DNA from: Oscillospiraceae bacterium
GTDB taxonomy: Bacteria; Bacillota; Clostridia; Oscillospirales; CAG-272
Direction of reading: 5' to 3'
Length of the DNA stretch: 18,578 bases
Assembly (NCBI GenBank): GCA_015065395.1
Contig: SVQJ01000011.1
Coordinates: 1 to 18,578, forward strand
Below are positions 1 through 7,220 of this stretch, one piece after another (the stretch's first letter is position 1; each line of letters starts with the position of its first letter). The translations under genes were made by a program, and so were the position numbers. The notes beneath the pieces are model-generated. The model was not told the DNA's origin. It ran no database searches and saw only the letters and a list, made by a program, of their open reading frames with translations.

Positions 1-1550
1 AAGAAGCGGAGCATGGTGGGTGGTGCGCAGAAGGTAGTGATGCCGTATTCCTTGAAGAGGGGAAGGATATCGTTTGCATCAAATTTATCGAAATCGTATG
101 CAAAAACGCAACCCTCGCAAAGCCACTGACCGTAGAGCTTACCCCAAAGAGCCTTACCCCATCCCGTGTCGGAGATGGTAAAGTGGATTCCCTCTGGATC
201 AACGTTGTGCCAGTAGCGGGCGGTGATATAGTGACCTATGGCGTATGTGAAGCTGTGGGCCGCGATTTTGGGATAACCTGTGGTTCCTGAGGTAAAGAAC
301 ATAATCATGGGATTCTGACCGCAGGCAGAGGCGACTCTTTCAAAGCCTTCGGGATATGTACAGAATTCGCTGTCAAAATCCATCCAGCCCTCGGAATGGC
401 CGTTTGCCATAAACAGCTTCACAGGCTCCTTTGCCTTTTCTGCCGCGTTTTTCGCATGGATATGGGTTTCTCCGTCTCCTGTGCAGATGATCGCGCTCAC
501 TCCTGCCGCATCATATCGGTAAACAAAATCGTGCTCTACCAGCTGATGAGTTGCAGGGATTGCTACTGCCCCCAGCTTATGAAGGGCAAGGATAGCCACC
601 CAGAATTGCCAATGGCGCTTAAGCACCAGCATAACGCGGTCGCCTTCCCGAACGCCCTTGCAGCGAAGATAATTTGCGCATCTGTCGGAAAGCTTGCTGA
701 TCTCGCTGAAGGTGAAGCGACGGCAATTCTTTTCTCTGTCCAAATGGATCATGGCCACCTTGTCGGGGCATTTTTTTGCGATAGCATCAACGGTATCGTA
801 AGCGAAATTATATTTATCCAGGTCCTTGAAGCTGATATCTGTGAGAACACCGTTCTCATCCTCGGTACAGCTGATAAAGTTCGCAGAAACGGGGTCTTCG
901 GGAAGAGCGTGAAGCGCGGTCTGCTTTTCTGCTGCAGGCTCTGTGTCTTCCGTCATGTCGTAAACAGCATCTCCGCGGTTCATAACAATGGCAAGGAATT
1001 TACAGTCTCTGCCGCCTGCGGCGATCATTCCGTGGGGGAGAGATGAATCGTAATAGATCGAGTCGCCCTCGGAGAGGATCTCTGTTTTTCCGTCAACGCA
1101 TACCTTAAGGGAGCCGGAGAGAACTATGTCGAACTCCTGACCTGCGTGGGTAGCTGTTTTGATCTTTGTATTCTGCTCTTCCTCGCTGTAGCGTGCGGTA
1201 ACGTAGAAGGGCTCAGCGATCTTATCCTTGAACATATAGGCAAGGTTTTTATAGTCAAAGCCCCGACGGCGCGCGATGGGAAGGCCCTCGCCTGCGCGGT
1301 TTACCGTGTACGCGGAAAGAGTGGGGCTCTGGCCCTTAAGGATATCTGTGGGGTCGGCTCCCAATCTGGAAGCGCATTTGTAAATGAATGTAAAGGAGAA
1401 GTCGCTTTTTCCTGCTTCAAGCTCACGGTAAGCTTCTGTGGAAACTCCGGTACAGGCCGCCATTTCCTCCTCGCTCACTTCGCAGCTTTCTCTGAGGGCT
1501 TTGATACGCTGCGCTACTTCTGCAATAACCGCTGTCATGTTTTTTTCCAT
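1..1550 (-). CDS. XRE-cupin-acyl-CoA synthetase fusion (3' end outside the window)
   Basis: Open minus-strand frame from ATG 1550 (AAAGGAA about 10 nt upstream) to the window edge; 516 residues are visible. Residues about 8-72 form a short XRE-like helix-turn-helix (VSEEEMAACTGVSTEAYREL). Residues about 110-190 form a cupin barrel (HAGQEFDIVLSG, then DSIYYDSSLPHGM). From about residue 230 it is an adenylate-forming enzyme, with the A3 phosphate loop FFTSGTTGYPK at 418-428 and a DTGWGKALWG motif typical of acetate or medium-chain acyl-CoA synthetases. The family activates a carboxylic acid with ATP and CoA through an acyl-adenylate in the cytoplasm. The substrate cannot be told, and the C-terminal lid domain lies outside the window. 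The HTH and cupin part may sense a ligand or regulate the gene itself, which is inference. A T-box leader precedes it, an unusual regulator for this enzyme class. Confidence 0.9.
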   Translation of the reverse strand, partial: MEKNMTAVIAEVAQRIKALRESCEVSEEEMAACTGVSTEAYRELEAGKSDFSFTFIYKCASRLGADPTDILKGQSPTLSAYTVNRAGEGLPIARRRGFDYKNLAYMFKDKIAEPFYVTARYSEEEQNTKIKTATHAGQEFDIVLSGSLKVCVDGKTEILSEGDSIYYDSSLPHGMIAAGGRDCKFLAIVMNRGDAVYDMTEDTEPAAEKQTALHALPEDPVSANFISCTEDENGVLTDISFKDLDKYNFAYDTVDAIAKKCPDKVAMIHLDREKNCRRFTFSEISKLSDRCANYLRCKGVREGDRVMLVLKRHWQFWVAILALHKLGAVAIPATHQLVEHDFVYRYDAAGVSAIICTGDGETHIHAKNAAEKAKEPVKLFMANGHSEGWMDFDSEFCTYPEGFERVASACGQNPMIMFFTSGTTGYPKIAAHSFTYAIGHYITARYWHNVDPEGIHFTISDTGWGKALWGKLYGQWLCEGCVFAYDFDKFDANDILPLFKEYGITTFCAPPTMLRF

Positions 1551-1599
1551 AGTGATGTTTCCTTTCTTAGGAGAAAAAGAGTGATTTTGCTGAGGCAAA

Positions 1600-1635
1600 C
1601 AAAAAGCTCGCCTCAAAAAAGCTTTGAGACGAGCT
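1600..1635 (-). terminator. Conditional terminator of the T-box leader
   Basis: A 12-bp stem (arms 1624-1635 and 1605-1616, one G-U pair) is followed on the minus strand by five U. It lies just after the T-box motif, so it is expected to compete with the antiterminator. Confidence 0.8.
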
Positions 1636-1860
1636 GTAAAACCCGCGGTACCACTCAAATTGCACGAAACGTGCCACTTATGGGCTCAAACAAGCCCTGT
1701 GCTGTTACGCCGCACTGCTTACGGAGAGCGCCTACTCAGAATTTTTCGGGCTCCCGGCTCGGAAGGGATAGCGCATGGCACCGTATACCTGCTTGCACCC
1801 ACCGCAGGCTCTCTGCAATACCTTTTGCCTTTTGCCGTCTTCGTCACAGCCTTTATTGAT
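1605..1860 (-). ncRNA. T-box leader (tRNA-sensing riboswitch)
   Basis: The minus-strand RNA has the T-box landmarks in order. A Stem I region holds an AGAGAGC motif and a GGTG loop (about 1855-1750). A conserved TGGTACCGCGG T-box lies at about 1640-1656. A terminator stem follows (1624-1635 with 1605-1616) with a U run at 1600-1604. The UGGU bulge would pair with an ACCA tRNA end, so discriminator A73. By alignment to the usual codon-A-UCC-CUUCCGAGC pattern I place the specifier codon as GCU at 1770-1772 (alanine). That placement was made by eye and is uncertain. The leader ends about 50 nt before the synthetase start on the same strand. Confidence 0.85.
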
Positions 1861-1866
1861 GTTAAG

Positions 1867-1895
1867 ATTATACAACCGTGTTTTTTCTTTGTCAA
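1867..1895 (-). promoter_or_regulatory. Sigma-A promoter of the T-box leader
   Basis: TTGACA at 1890-1895, a 17-bp spacer and TATAAT at 1867-1872, both exact consensus. Transcription would start near 1860 and run into the T-box. Confidence 0.85.
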
Positions 1896-1925
1896 TAGGT
1901 TTTGGTGATTTTTTACCGTTTTTCT

Positions 1926-3643
1926 TTATTGCCCCGAGAGCGCTTTTTTGAGCATATTTACGTCTTTTGATGATAATACGCCGTCTGAGTTGAAATCGGA
2001 GACCTCCGGCAAGCTATCTGCCAATGCTCCGGCAACGATACGGATAAGAAGGTTCAGATCTGAGGCAGACAGCTGGTCGTCTTTATTCAGGTCGCCCTTC
2101 AAATACGGCTCCGGGTCGGGTCCGCCGTAATCCACGGTGATCTGTGCAAACATATACTTCCCTGATGAGCTGTAAAGCAAATTGATGGTATTGCTTTCTA
2201 CGGAGCCTCCGCGGTGAGAAGAGATGTTTATGATATTTGATGAATCGTTCAGATCTACGGTATCGCCGACTTTATTATAAACATATCCGCCGTCGCTTTC
2301 GGTTATGCAATAAACGCTTACCGAGTCTTTGAAGCTTGAGATGAGATACATATCGCCGCTTACATCCCTGTAGAGACGGAAACACATTCCGTAGCCTAAC
2401 TGAACATCATCGGCAACCGCACCGTCAATGGTGATGGGAGCAGAATAAATCTTTTGGGCTGCCGTGGGATCCGTTATATCCCAAACCTGGTGATACCATG
2501 TGCTGGTGATCGCTTTAGAGCGATCCATTGCTGCCTGGGTAAGGCCGGAGTTGTATGTAATGTGGAGCAGGGTTCTTCCATCATCAGTTTCTGTCCACAA
2601 ATAGTCGCCGCCGTTGTTGTTTTGGTTCGTGGGATAGTAATTAGACATTCTGTACGAGAACATGGAGCGCTGTGACGGTGTACCCTGAACGTGGGAGTAG
2701 TCTGCCTCTGCGATGGAATAGCTGTAAGCCTTTTCTTCGTAAATGTCCGGAATATAGTAAAGATCCAGCGCATCCCAGCAATAGTCGGCTGCCCAGCGGC
2801 TTACGCCTATTATTTCCATGACCTGATAGTCCGCATTGGTAAGACCGTTGTTATTTCCAACCTCCGGATACCCCAGAGATGATGCAAGTACATCTCTTTG
2901 ACCCATGATCATAAGTCCGCCGTTTTTGTCAACGCTTCCGTAGAAATAGCAGTGGCGCGCAGGTATCAAAACGGAATAGATGTTTTCGTCCCAGGTTTCG
3001 GTTTTAATATCAAAGATAGTCCAGCTGAGGGATCCCCTTCTTCGGAGCCGGAAACGTAGTCTCCGCCTGCGTGCATACATATAATTCGCTCGTTATAAGG
3101 ATCGTAGAAGCTCATACCGTATCCGCAGCCCTTATGGTAGCTTTCGTATGCCGAATCTTTGTAGGTTGTTACCGTGTCGGTCTTTGCATCGACCTTGCTT
3201 GCCGAGAGATAAAGGCCCTCACCGTAGGTGCCGTAAGAGTTTGTTGTAACAGCCCAAACGTTTTCGTATTTGTCCACGAGAAGAGAAACCTGGCTTGAGT
3301 CATACTGCTGTTCACCTGTAAATATTACCGCTGCTGTGCCGTCCTCGGCGTTGACCTTTATGATGGACCATTGGTTTATCGTTTTTCCGACTCTGTTTAC
3401 GTAAGTGCCGGTTACGTATGCGTTGTAATCGCCGTGGGAGGTGTGAACTGTTCTCGTTTGATGATTTCCGTGGAAGGCATCGCCTGCCGGGGATACACCG
3501 GAGGTGCTGAGATCAATGATGGTTTTCAGTTCAACGGTGCCGTTAGGGGAGATGGTCTCTGAGACGTCAAAAGAAGCACCCGTAATACTGACGACGGAGC
3601 CAAGCATAACAAGAGAAAGAAAAAGGCAGAAAAATCTTTTCAT
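1926..3643 (-). pseudogene. Secreted dockerin protein, split by one frameshift
   Basis: Two overlapping minus-strand frames form one protein of about 572 residues if corrected. The start is ATG 3643, with GGAG at 3650-3653 and an N-terminal signal peptide (MKRFFCLFLSLVMLGSVVSITGA). The body is rich in Tyr, Ser and Asp and reads like a beta-propeller or ligand-binding domain; I do not recognise the family. The last 60 residues are a type I dockerin with two Ca-binding repeats (GDLNKDDQLSASDLN and SDFNSDGVLSSKDVN), which dock the protein to a cohesin on a scaffold or the cell surface. The reading frame changes near 3028-3040 at a GGGG run: one extra G would join EEG to SLSWTIFDIKTETW. Either the gene recently lost a base or this is a sequence error. 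A programmed -1 shift is unlikely because no slippery heptamer is present. Confidence 0.8.
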
Positions 3644-3656
3644 GGTGATCTCCATT

Positions 3657-3737
3657 CCGCCGCCAAGCGGCGGCATAAATAGTGTTGAGGCTCGGCTGTG
3701 TCGGTGCAGCCGACAAAAACGGGCAGTGACCCGTTTT
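3657..3737 (-). promoter_or_regulatory. Three-hairpin 5' leader of the dockerin gene
   Basis: In transcription order there are three hairpins. The first pairs 3730-3737 with 3716-3723 (AAAACGGG/CCCGTTTT) and is followed by a U run, so it looks like a terminator. The second pairs 3707-3713 with 3692-3698 (CAGCCGA/TCGGCTG). The third pairs 3667-3673 with 3657-3663 (CCGCCGC) and ends just before the Shine-Dalgarno. Attenuation or translational control is possible. I recognise no known riboswitch. Confidence 0.45.
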
Positions 3738-3838
3738 CAGTGAAAGTTTGTGCGCAAACAAGCGAAGTCAAGTCTTTTGGATGATGAATTTTCACGCTAT
3801 CGTTCTTTATTTGTATTTCGGCCGTATGTACTGATTAG

Positions 3839-3867
3839 ATTATACTGTTTTTTTTGCTTTTTTGCAA
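3839..3867 (-). promoter_or_regulatory. Promoter of the dockerin gene
   Basis: TTGCAA at 3862-3867, a 17-bp spacer and TATAAT at 3839-3844. The predicted start near 3832 leaves a leader of about 190 nt before ATG 3643. Confidence 0.75.
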
Positions 3868-3912
3868 GGTTTTTTGGCTTTGTGCGAGGCTGAATTGTTC
3901 TTTGATCAATAA

Positions 3913-3952
3913 AAAGCCGCCTCAAAGCAATTAACTGCTTTGAGGCGGCTTT
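3913..3952. terminator. Strong intrinsic terminator closing the cassette array
   Basis: Perfect 17-bp inverted repeat (3913-3929 and 3936-3952, GC core GCCGCCTC) with a 6-nt loop. U-rich tails lie on both sides, stronger on the minus strand, where it follows the last immunity gene. It separates the array from the dockerin promoter. Confidence 0.85.
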
Positions 3953-4006
3953 GCCTTTCTCTGTAAATAAAGATCCAAACATTTGCCGTATTGTTTGTTT
4001 CAAGGT

Positions 4007-4458
4007 CTAATTATTTATCCTTCTCGTAGGCTTCAATGATCGGCTTTTTATTTTTCTCGCAGAGCTGTTTTTAATGGATCCTTGTTTCAAAAATGTTGAA
4101 ATGTTTTCTATGTCGGTTATTTTCCTGTTGACCTGAATTGATGTAACAAGGTATTTACGGGCTTCTTCCTTGTCTATTATCTCGTTTGTCTCTTTTTCTT
4201 TCGATTTTTCAAGCAGATATTCTGCAAATAACCAAAGGAAAGAAGCCAAATAGGGGAAGAAATGTTCTATGGAATTCAAATCAAATTTTCCGTATTTCAG
4301 CACGAAAAAAGTATTGCTGAGCAGGGAAAGCAGTAAAATAATTGACGTTGTCTTGATGGAGATCTTTAATATTTTGAAACATACGGCCGTGGTTATGAGC
4401 GGTATGGACAGACATAAAAATTCAATGTTGTTCTTTATAAAAAAAGAAATAAATCCAT
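4007..4458 (-). pseudogene. Frameshifted membrane immunity-like gene (cassette A)
   Basis: An open frame runs from 4477 down to the stop at 4007 but has no ATG in frame. Its start-less part codes for hydrophobic segments (for example FLCLSIPLITTAVCF, TTSIILLLSLLSNTFFVL, FFPYLASFLWLFAEYLL) and then a charged tail (EKSKEKETNEIIDKEEARKY). A natural ATG at 4458, eight bases after the preceding TGA, gives MDLFLFL then stop. Adding one T to the seven-T run (plus coordinates 4439-4445) would join this ATG to the long frame, giving about 150 residues. I therefore read it as an immunity gene broken by one T. A GTG at 4303 would give only the C-terminal 98 residues. A small membrane protein straight after a toxin remnant is the usual layout of an immunity gene, but the family is not recognised. 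Confidence 0.55.
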
Positions 4459-4463
4459 AAAAA

Positions 4464-4566
4464 TCAGTAATCTTTCGTTAAATCGAGTTTTGGTTTGAAA
4501 CTATTTGTGTTAAAATAGCCGTCCCATTTTCCGTCTAATATATCTGAGAATGTTTTTGCTTGCACC
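4464..4566 (-). pseudogene. Remnant of an Rhs toxin tip (cassette A)
   Basis: On the minus strand the bases from 4566 align with the end of the Rhs core: in one frame they read GASKNILRYI, matching GASGSILGYN. In another frame the sequence runs AKTFSDILDGKWDGYFNTNS and ends with KPKLDLTKDY and a TGA at 4464, just before the immunity-like gene. I read this as core homology joined to the last part of a toxin gene, with most of the toxin deleted and frames shifted. It should not make a toxin. Confidence 0.45.
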
Positions 4567-4703
4567 GCTTTACGGGCGGCAGCGTTTGTATGAGTCGCTT
4601 TGGCTGAAGTGCCGCAAGGGAGTGGGTGGCAGACCTTGACCGTACATATTATATCACAAACGGTACAAAATGTCAACAGGCGGCTCGAAGGCCGCCTGTT
4701 TTG
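4567..4703 (-). repeat. Promoter-bearing intercassette repeat, copy A
   Basis: First of four similar units of about 137 bp. Minus-strand order: hairpin ACAGGCGGC/GCCGCCTGT (4691-4699 with 4676-4684), then TTGACA (4671-4676) overlapping the hairpin foot, 17 bp, TATAAT (4648-4653), a leader with the near-invariant block GCCACCCACTCCCTTGCGGC (4611-4630), then CTCATACAAACGCTGCC, ending next to Rhs core homology. Confidence 0.85.
4648..4676 (-). promoter_or_regulatory. Consensus promoter inside repeat A
   Basis: TTGACA 4671-4676, 17-bp spacer, TATAAT 4648-4653. It points toward the cassette A remnant and its immunity-like gene. Confidence 0.8.
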
Positions 4704-4718
4704 GGATTATTTTGATGT

Positions 4719-5393
4719 TTATTTAGATATGAAGGTTCTTGCGGCCGTTTCGTATATTTTCAGCTTTTTGTAATTATAAAATACCGCATATAAAGCCAAA
4801 GCCGTGCCTGCTGTTATGATCAACAACAATAAAACAATGGCAACGGTAAGACTTTTGGAAACGGCTGCAAAAAGCAAATAGCTGAACAGTGCCGAAAAGA
4901 TAAGATAAACGGACAAAGTTACCCTAAGCACTCTCAAAAATGCTGATCTTATGCCCGGGATATTTGGGGTAAACGAGATATTATCGCAGGGAATTCCGTC
5001 CAATGAAACCGCCGGCAAGGTCCATTTCTTGTTAACACTGTCCCAAGAAGAGTTGTGATATACTATCGTGGACTTTTCTTTTAATGCCGATTCAAGCTTG
5101 AATGTTGCGCGAAACAAATAAGCACACACGTTTGCATCCCATTTCATTATATCTGTGTCAAAGGTCAGTATATGGTATAGTCCTTGAAATGGGAGGGCGA
5201 TCGCGTACAGCAATATTGCTAAAGCTTTGGGTAGGCTGTCGACAGTGTTTTCAACGGTCAAGTCGTTTTGGAGTGCGTTGCTGATTTCAAAAACGGCATC
5301 GGAATTGACTGTATCAACACGTTTTTCTTGATTTCCCAGGGATAATTTCAAGGTTTCGCCTTCCGGAACCTTTGCCGAAAAAACTATTTTCAA
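4719..5393 (-). CDS. Orphan membrane immunity-like protein (cassette F)
   Basis: A 224-residue protein if it starts at TTG 5393, which follows AGAGGTG with six-base spacing. A GTG nine bases upstream lies inside that Shine-Dalgarno and is less likely. N-terminal residues about 1-50 read as a beta domain (IVFSAKVPEGETLKLSLGNQ). A hydrophobic stretch follows near 60-75. A pair of long membrane segments lies near 165-215 (LSVYLIFSALFSYLLFAAV and VAIVLLLLIITAGTALALYA), followed by YNYKKLKIYE. The layout resembles the immunity protein at 8260-8856: a beta domain, then two C-terminal membrane segments and a basic tail. No toxin remains next to it and no clear promoter is seen, so it may depend on read-through. 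The assignment as immunity is inferred from position and layout. Confidence 0.65.
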   Translation of the reverse strand: MKIVFSAKVPEGETLKLSLGNQEKRVDTVNSDAVFEISNALQNDLTVENTVDSLPKALAILLYAIALPFQGLYHILTFDTDIMKWDANVCAYLFRATFKLESALKEKSTIVYHNSSWDSVNKKWTLPAVSLDGIPCDNISFTPNIPGIRSAFLRVLRVTLSVYLIFSALFSYLLFAAVSKSLTVAIVLLLLIITAGTALALYAVFYNYKKLKIYETAARTFISK

Positions 5394-5478
5394 AGCTATC
5401 ACCTCTGTTTGGATTTTGTCGCGGGGACGGAAAGCCTTTCGTCAGTCGGCTGTTTTGCGCAGATCGTAAACAGAAAAG

Positions 5479-5516
5479 AAGGCCCGACAAAGCAGTTTTT
5501 TCCTCTGTCAGGCCTT
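5479..5516 (-). terminator. Terminator after the cassette B immunity gene
   Basis: Stem AAGGCC-GACA with TGTC-GGCCTT (5479-5489 with 5506-5516, one mismatch), followed on the minus strand by CTTCTTTTC. It lies between the stop at 5567 and the next gene at 5393. Confidence 0.65.
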
Positions 5517-5566
5517 GTTACTCTTGAGCCTTCATTTTCCGTTAACGGTTTTGAAAGTATTAATTC

Positions 5567-5983
5567 TTATAAGAGGCTGATGTTTTCGCAGTCCTCATTG
5601 TCGGGATACTTTTTGCGATACCAAATGTAGAGAGGGATCAGAATTCCGGTTGCCAATGAGAAAAGCAACGTGGTAAAGGCGGTTACGGACAGGTGTTCAA
5701 GGTTTGACAGTATGATGTCTCTGAAAAGCGCCACCCAGGTGACGATGCATGCTATCGCAAGGAAAACTGCAAAAAAGCACAAAACCTTGTTGCTGGGTTT
5801 TGCATCGTATCCGGGCCAGAATAATACTACGCCTAATAATACCGATCCAATTTCGCCTGCAATTTCCGCGGAACGGTCCAGCATGGAATTGTCCTTAATA
5901 AACAGCTCGACCAGCATCAAAACAATGGACAGGCAAATCAAAATGCAGGCTATGATGTCAATTACCTGAAGAAATTTTTTCAT
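5567..5983 (-). CDS. Duplicate immunity protein without its toxin (cassette B)
   Basis: A 138-residue protein from ATG 5983 with about four membrane segments (IIACILICLSIVLMLVELFI, IGSVLLGVVLFW, VLCFFAVFLAIACIVTWVAL, VTAFTTLLFSLATGILIPLY) and a charged tail (RKKYPDNEDCENISLL). It is almost identical to the gene at 9829-10245, the immunity gene of the expressed Rhs protein. The last ~110 residues differ by one residue (ILIP/LLIP), while the first ~30 differ at about ten. Only KVSK of the toxin end remains before it, so this is a solitary immunity gene placed behind the repeat B promoter about 130 bp upstream. There is no strong Shine-Dalgarno, and the original was probably coupled to its toxin. 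The sequence shows the duplication directly; the immunity role follows from the overlap seen in the other copy. Confidence 0.8.
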   Translation of the reverse strand: MKKFLQVIDIIACILICLSIVLMLVELFIKDNSMLDRSAEIAGEIGSVLLGVVLFWPGYDAKPSNKVLCFFAVFLAIACIVTWVALFRDIILSNLEHLSVTAFTTLLFSLATGILIPLYIWYRKKYPDNEDCENISLL

Positions 5984-6021
5984 CTTTTGATACCTTAAAA
6001 AACAATATTTTATCAGCATGG

Positions 6022-6170
6022 CGCTGTTGGCGGTATTTTGTCTGTATCGCAGGTGTGTGAGTAGCCTCAGTGCCGCAAGGGAGTGGGTGGCGAGGCTGAC
6101 GCTTGCTTTCAAGCACATTATATCTCAAATGCAACAAAATGTCAACAGGCGGCTCGAAAGCCGCCTGTAT
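6022..6170 (-). repeat. Promoter-bearing intercassette repeat, copy B
   Basis: Same order as copy A: hairpin (6160-6168 with 6145-6153), TTGACA, TATAAT, then the conserved block GCCACCCACTCCCTTGCGGC (6071-6090). It is the most diverged copy. Here AGCCTC and GAGGCT flank the block and give a longer stem. It joins the last few codons of a toxin gene; the exact boundary near 6022 is uncertain. Confidence 0.8.
6117..6145 (-). promoter_or_regulatory. Consensus promoter inside repeat B
   Basis: TTGACA 6140-6145, 17-bp spacer, TATAAT 6117-6122. It faces the solitary immunity gene at 5567-5983. Confidence 0.8.
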
Positions 6171-6196
6171 CAGAGGTGTTTTGCTTGATGGCGAAA

Positions 6197-6622
6197 TCAA
6201 GTTGCCTTTTTACCTTCCGATAAAGCAAACGGCTTTATTGGTTGCATTTTTTTTGCAGATGTGAAGTCGATGTTTTTTAGGGTCAAAGAGCTCACATTTG
6301 CAAGGGCTTCGGGATAAGATATTTTTTTTGTGTGCGTTATTTTTGTGATTTTATACTTTTTTGCTCTTCTAAGTCTGTAATTTTCTTTTTGCTCCGATCT
6401 GATACGCACCAACAAATCTTTCATTGTCAGCAAAAACGGGGGAGCAACGACTGCAAACCCAATGGAACGAATTGCGTCGTATATGGTGTTGGCTTTGTCA
6501 CCGTTAGAGATAGATATAAACAAAGAGATCCATGAACTTATCATCAAAACAAAAATTAAGATCATCACGAAGATGAATCGAAAATACAACTTAAAATATT
6601 CTTTTTTCATTTTAGAACTCAT
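6197..6622 (-). CDS. Membrane immunity protein (cassette C)
   Basis: A 141-residue protein whose ATG 6622 overlaps the toxin stop as TAATG, so translation is probably coupled; no strong Shine-Dalgarno is seen. An internal ATG four codons later (MKKEYFKLYF) is an alternative start. Two membrane segments lie at about 14-32 (FVMILIFVLMISSWISLFI) and 48-65 (SIGFAVVAPPFLLTMKDLL). A long basic, Lys-rich tail follows (RLRRAKKYKITKITHTKK). The family is not recognised. Position directly after and overlapping a toxin tip supports an immunity role. The repeat B hairpin lies 30-50 bp beyond the stop and may act as its terminator. Confidence 0.7.
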   Translation of the reverse strand: MSSKMKKEYFKLYFRFIFVMILIFVLMISSWISLFISISNGDKANTIYDAIRSIGFAVVAPPFLLTMKDLLVRIRSEQKENYRLRRAKKYKITKITHTKKISYPEALANVSSLTLKNIDFTSAKKMQPIKPFALSEGKKAT

Positions 6623-7029
6623 TAATTGAATATATACTTATTATTTCTTTTGAAACCCCACAAAGGGTCTGCGTAGTCAAGAGCTTTGGCTATCAGTTCT
6701 CCTATGCTTGTTCCGGCAAGATCAAGAGCATAACTAATTATTTCACGCAAATATTCTTTGATCTTTGGCCCAAATAAAGACATGAGTTTGCCCCTTATTT
6801 GATGGAGTATTTTGTCTTTGTTTTTCTTTAAGAACTTTTTTACTGCTTTTGCCGTGAAAAATATCTTTCCTAGGGTTATGACAAACAATACTGCGTTAAT
6901 AGCTATGGCAACATTTTTTACACTGTTCCACCAATGCTTTCCAAGGTTTCCATTGAGATCAACCTTGTTAACCGCATTATTCTCACAATAAGCATAGAGA
7001 TTATACCCGAGAATGCTTCCGCTTGCGCC
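6622..7029 (-). pseudogene. Displaced Rhs toxin tip with no start codon (cassette C)
   Basis: An uninterrupted frame of 135 codons begins exactly at the Rhs core codon GGC (7029) as GASGSILGYNLYAYCENNAV and continues to a stop at 6622. It has no ATG before an internal Met far downstream. A TTG at 6888 gives an 88-residue fragment but has no good Shine-Dalgarno. After the core remnant come GKHWWNSVKN, a hydrophobic stretch (VAIAINAVLFVITLGKIFF), a very basic region (KAVKKFLKKNKDKILHQI) and a C-terminal helix (AGTSIGELIAKALDYAD). This is the profile of a membrane-active peptide; no nuclease or other catalytic motif is visible. It is homologous by eye to the tip at 8837-9320. The body is intact and would be usable if recombined into a full Rhs gene through the core homology. 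Confidence 0.7.
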
Positions 7030-7167
7030 GATCCGGCGTTAGTAGCGTTTGTATGAGTAGCTTTAGCTGAGGCTGCCGTAAGGGAGTGGGTGGCAGACCT
7101 TGGCTGTACATATTATATCACAAACGGTACAAAATGTCAACAGGCGGCTCGAAGGCCGCCTGTTTTA
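7030..7167 (-). repeat. Promoter-bearing intercassette repeat, copy C
   Basis: Hairpin 7155-7163 with 7140-7148, a consensus promoter, the conserved block ending GCCACCCACTCCCTTACGGC (about 7074-7093), then CTCATACAAACGCTACTAACGC, joined to the Rhs core codon at 7029. Very close in sequence to copies A and D. Confidence 0.85.
7112..7140 (-). promoter_or_regulatory. Consensus promoter inside repeat C
   Basis: TTGACA 7135-7140, 17-bp spacer, TATAAT 7112-7117, transcribing the cassette C tip and its immunity gene. Confidence 0.8.
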
Positions 7168-7220
7168 TGAATATTGCTTTGGTTTTTGATCCTGCTTTAA
7201 CATGGAAACACCCTGTATCG

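Noticed and set aside
396..1046. Long plus-strand open frame over the synthetase gene
   Set aside because: It is antisense to a well-conserved adenylate-forming enzyme and shows no family features.
1146..1908. Plus-strand open frames over the XRE/cupin end and T-box
   Set aside because: They run antisense to the coding start and to the structured T-box leader.
3020..3045. Programmed ribosomal frameshift in the dockerin gene
   Set aside because: No canonical slippery heptamer or following pseudoknot is evident; a base loss in GGGG is simpler.
3797..4003. Minus-strand 68-codon open frame
   Set aside because: It spans a strong intrinsic terminator and the dockerin promoter and has no plausible ribosome-binding site.
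4464..4676. 70-codon open frame starting in repeat A
   Set aside because: Its first half translates the promoter repeat (CHPLPCGT also appears from copy B), so it is not a real protein; only its end is kept as a toxin remnant.
5670..5969. Plus-strand frame duplicated at 9932-10270
   Set aside because: Both are antisense to the duplicated immunity genes; the similarity comes from the DNA duplication.
5958..6200. 80-codon open frame across repeat B
   Set aside because: It translates the repeat and hairpin; the promoter lies inside it.
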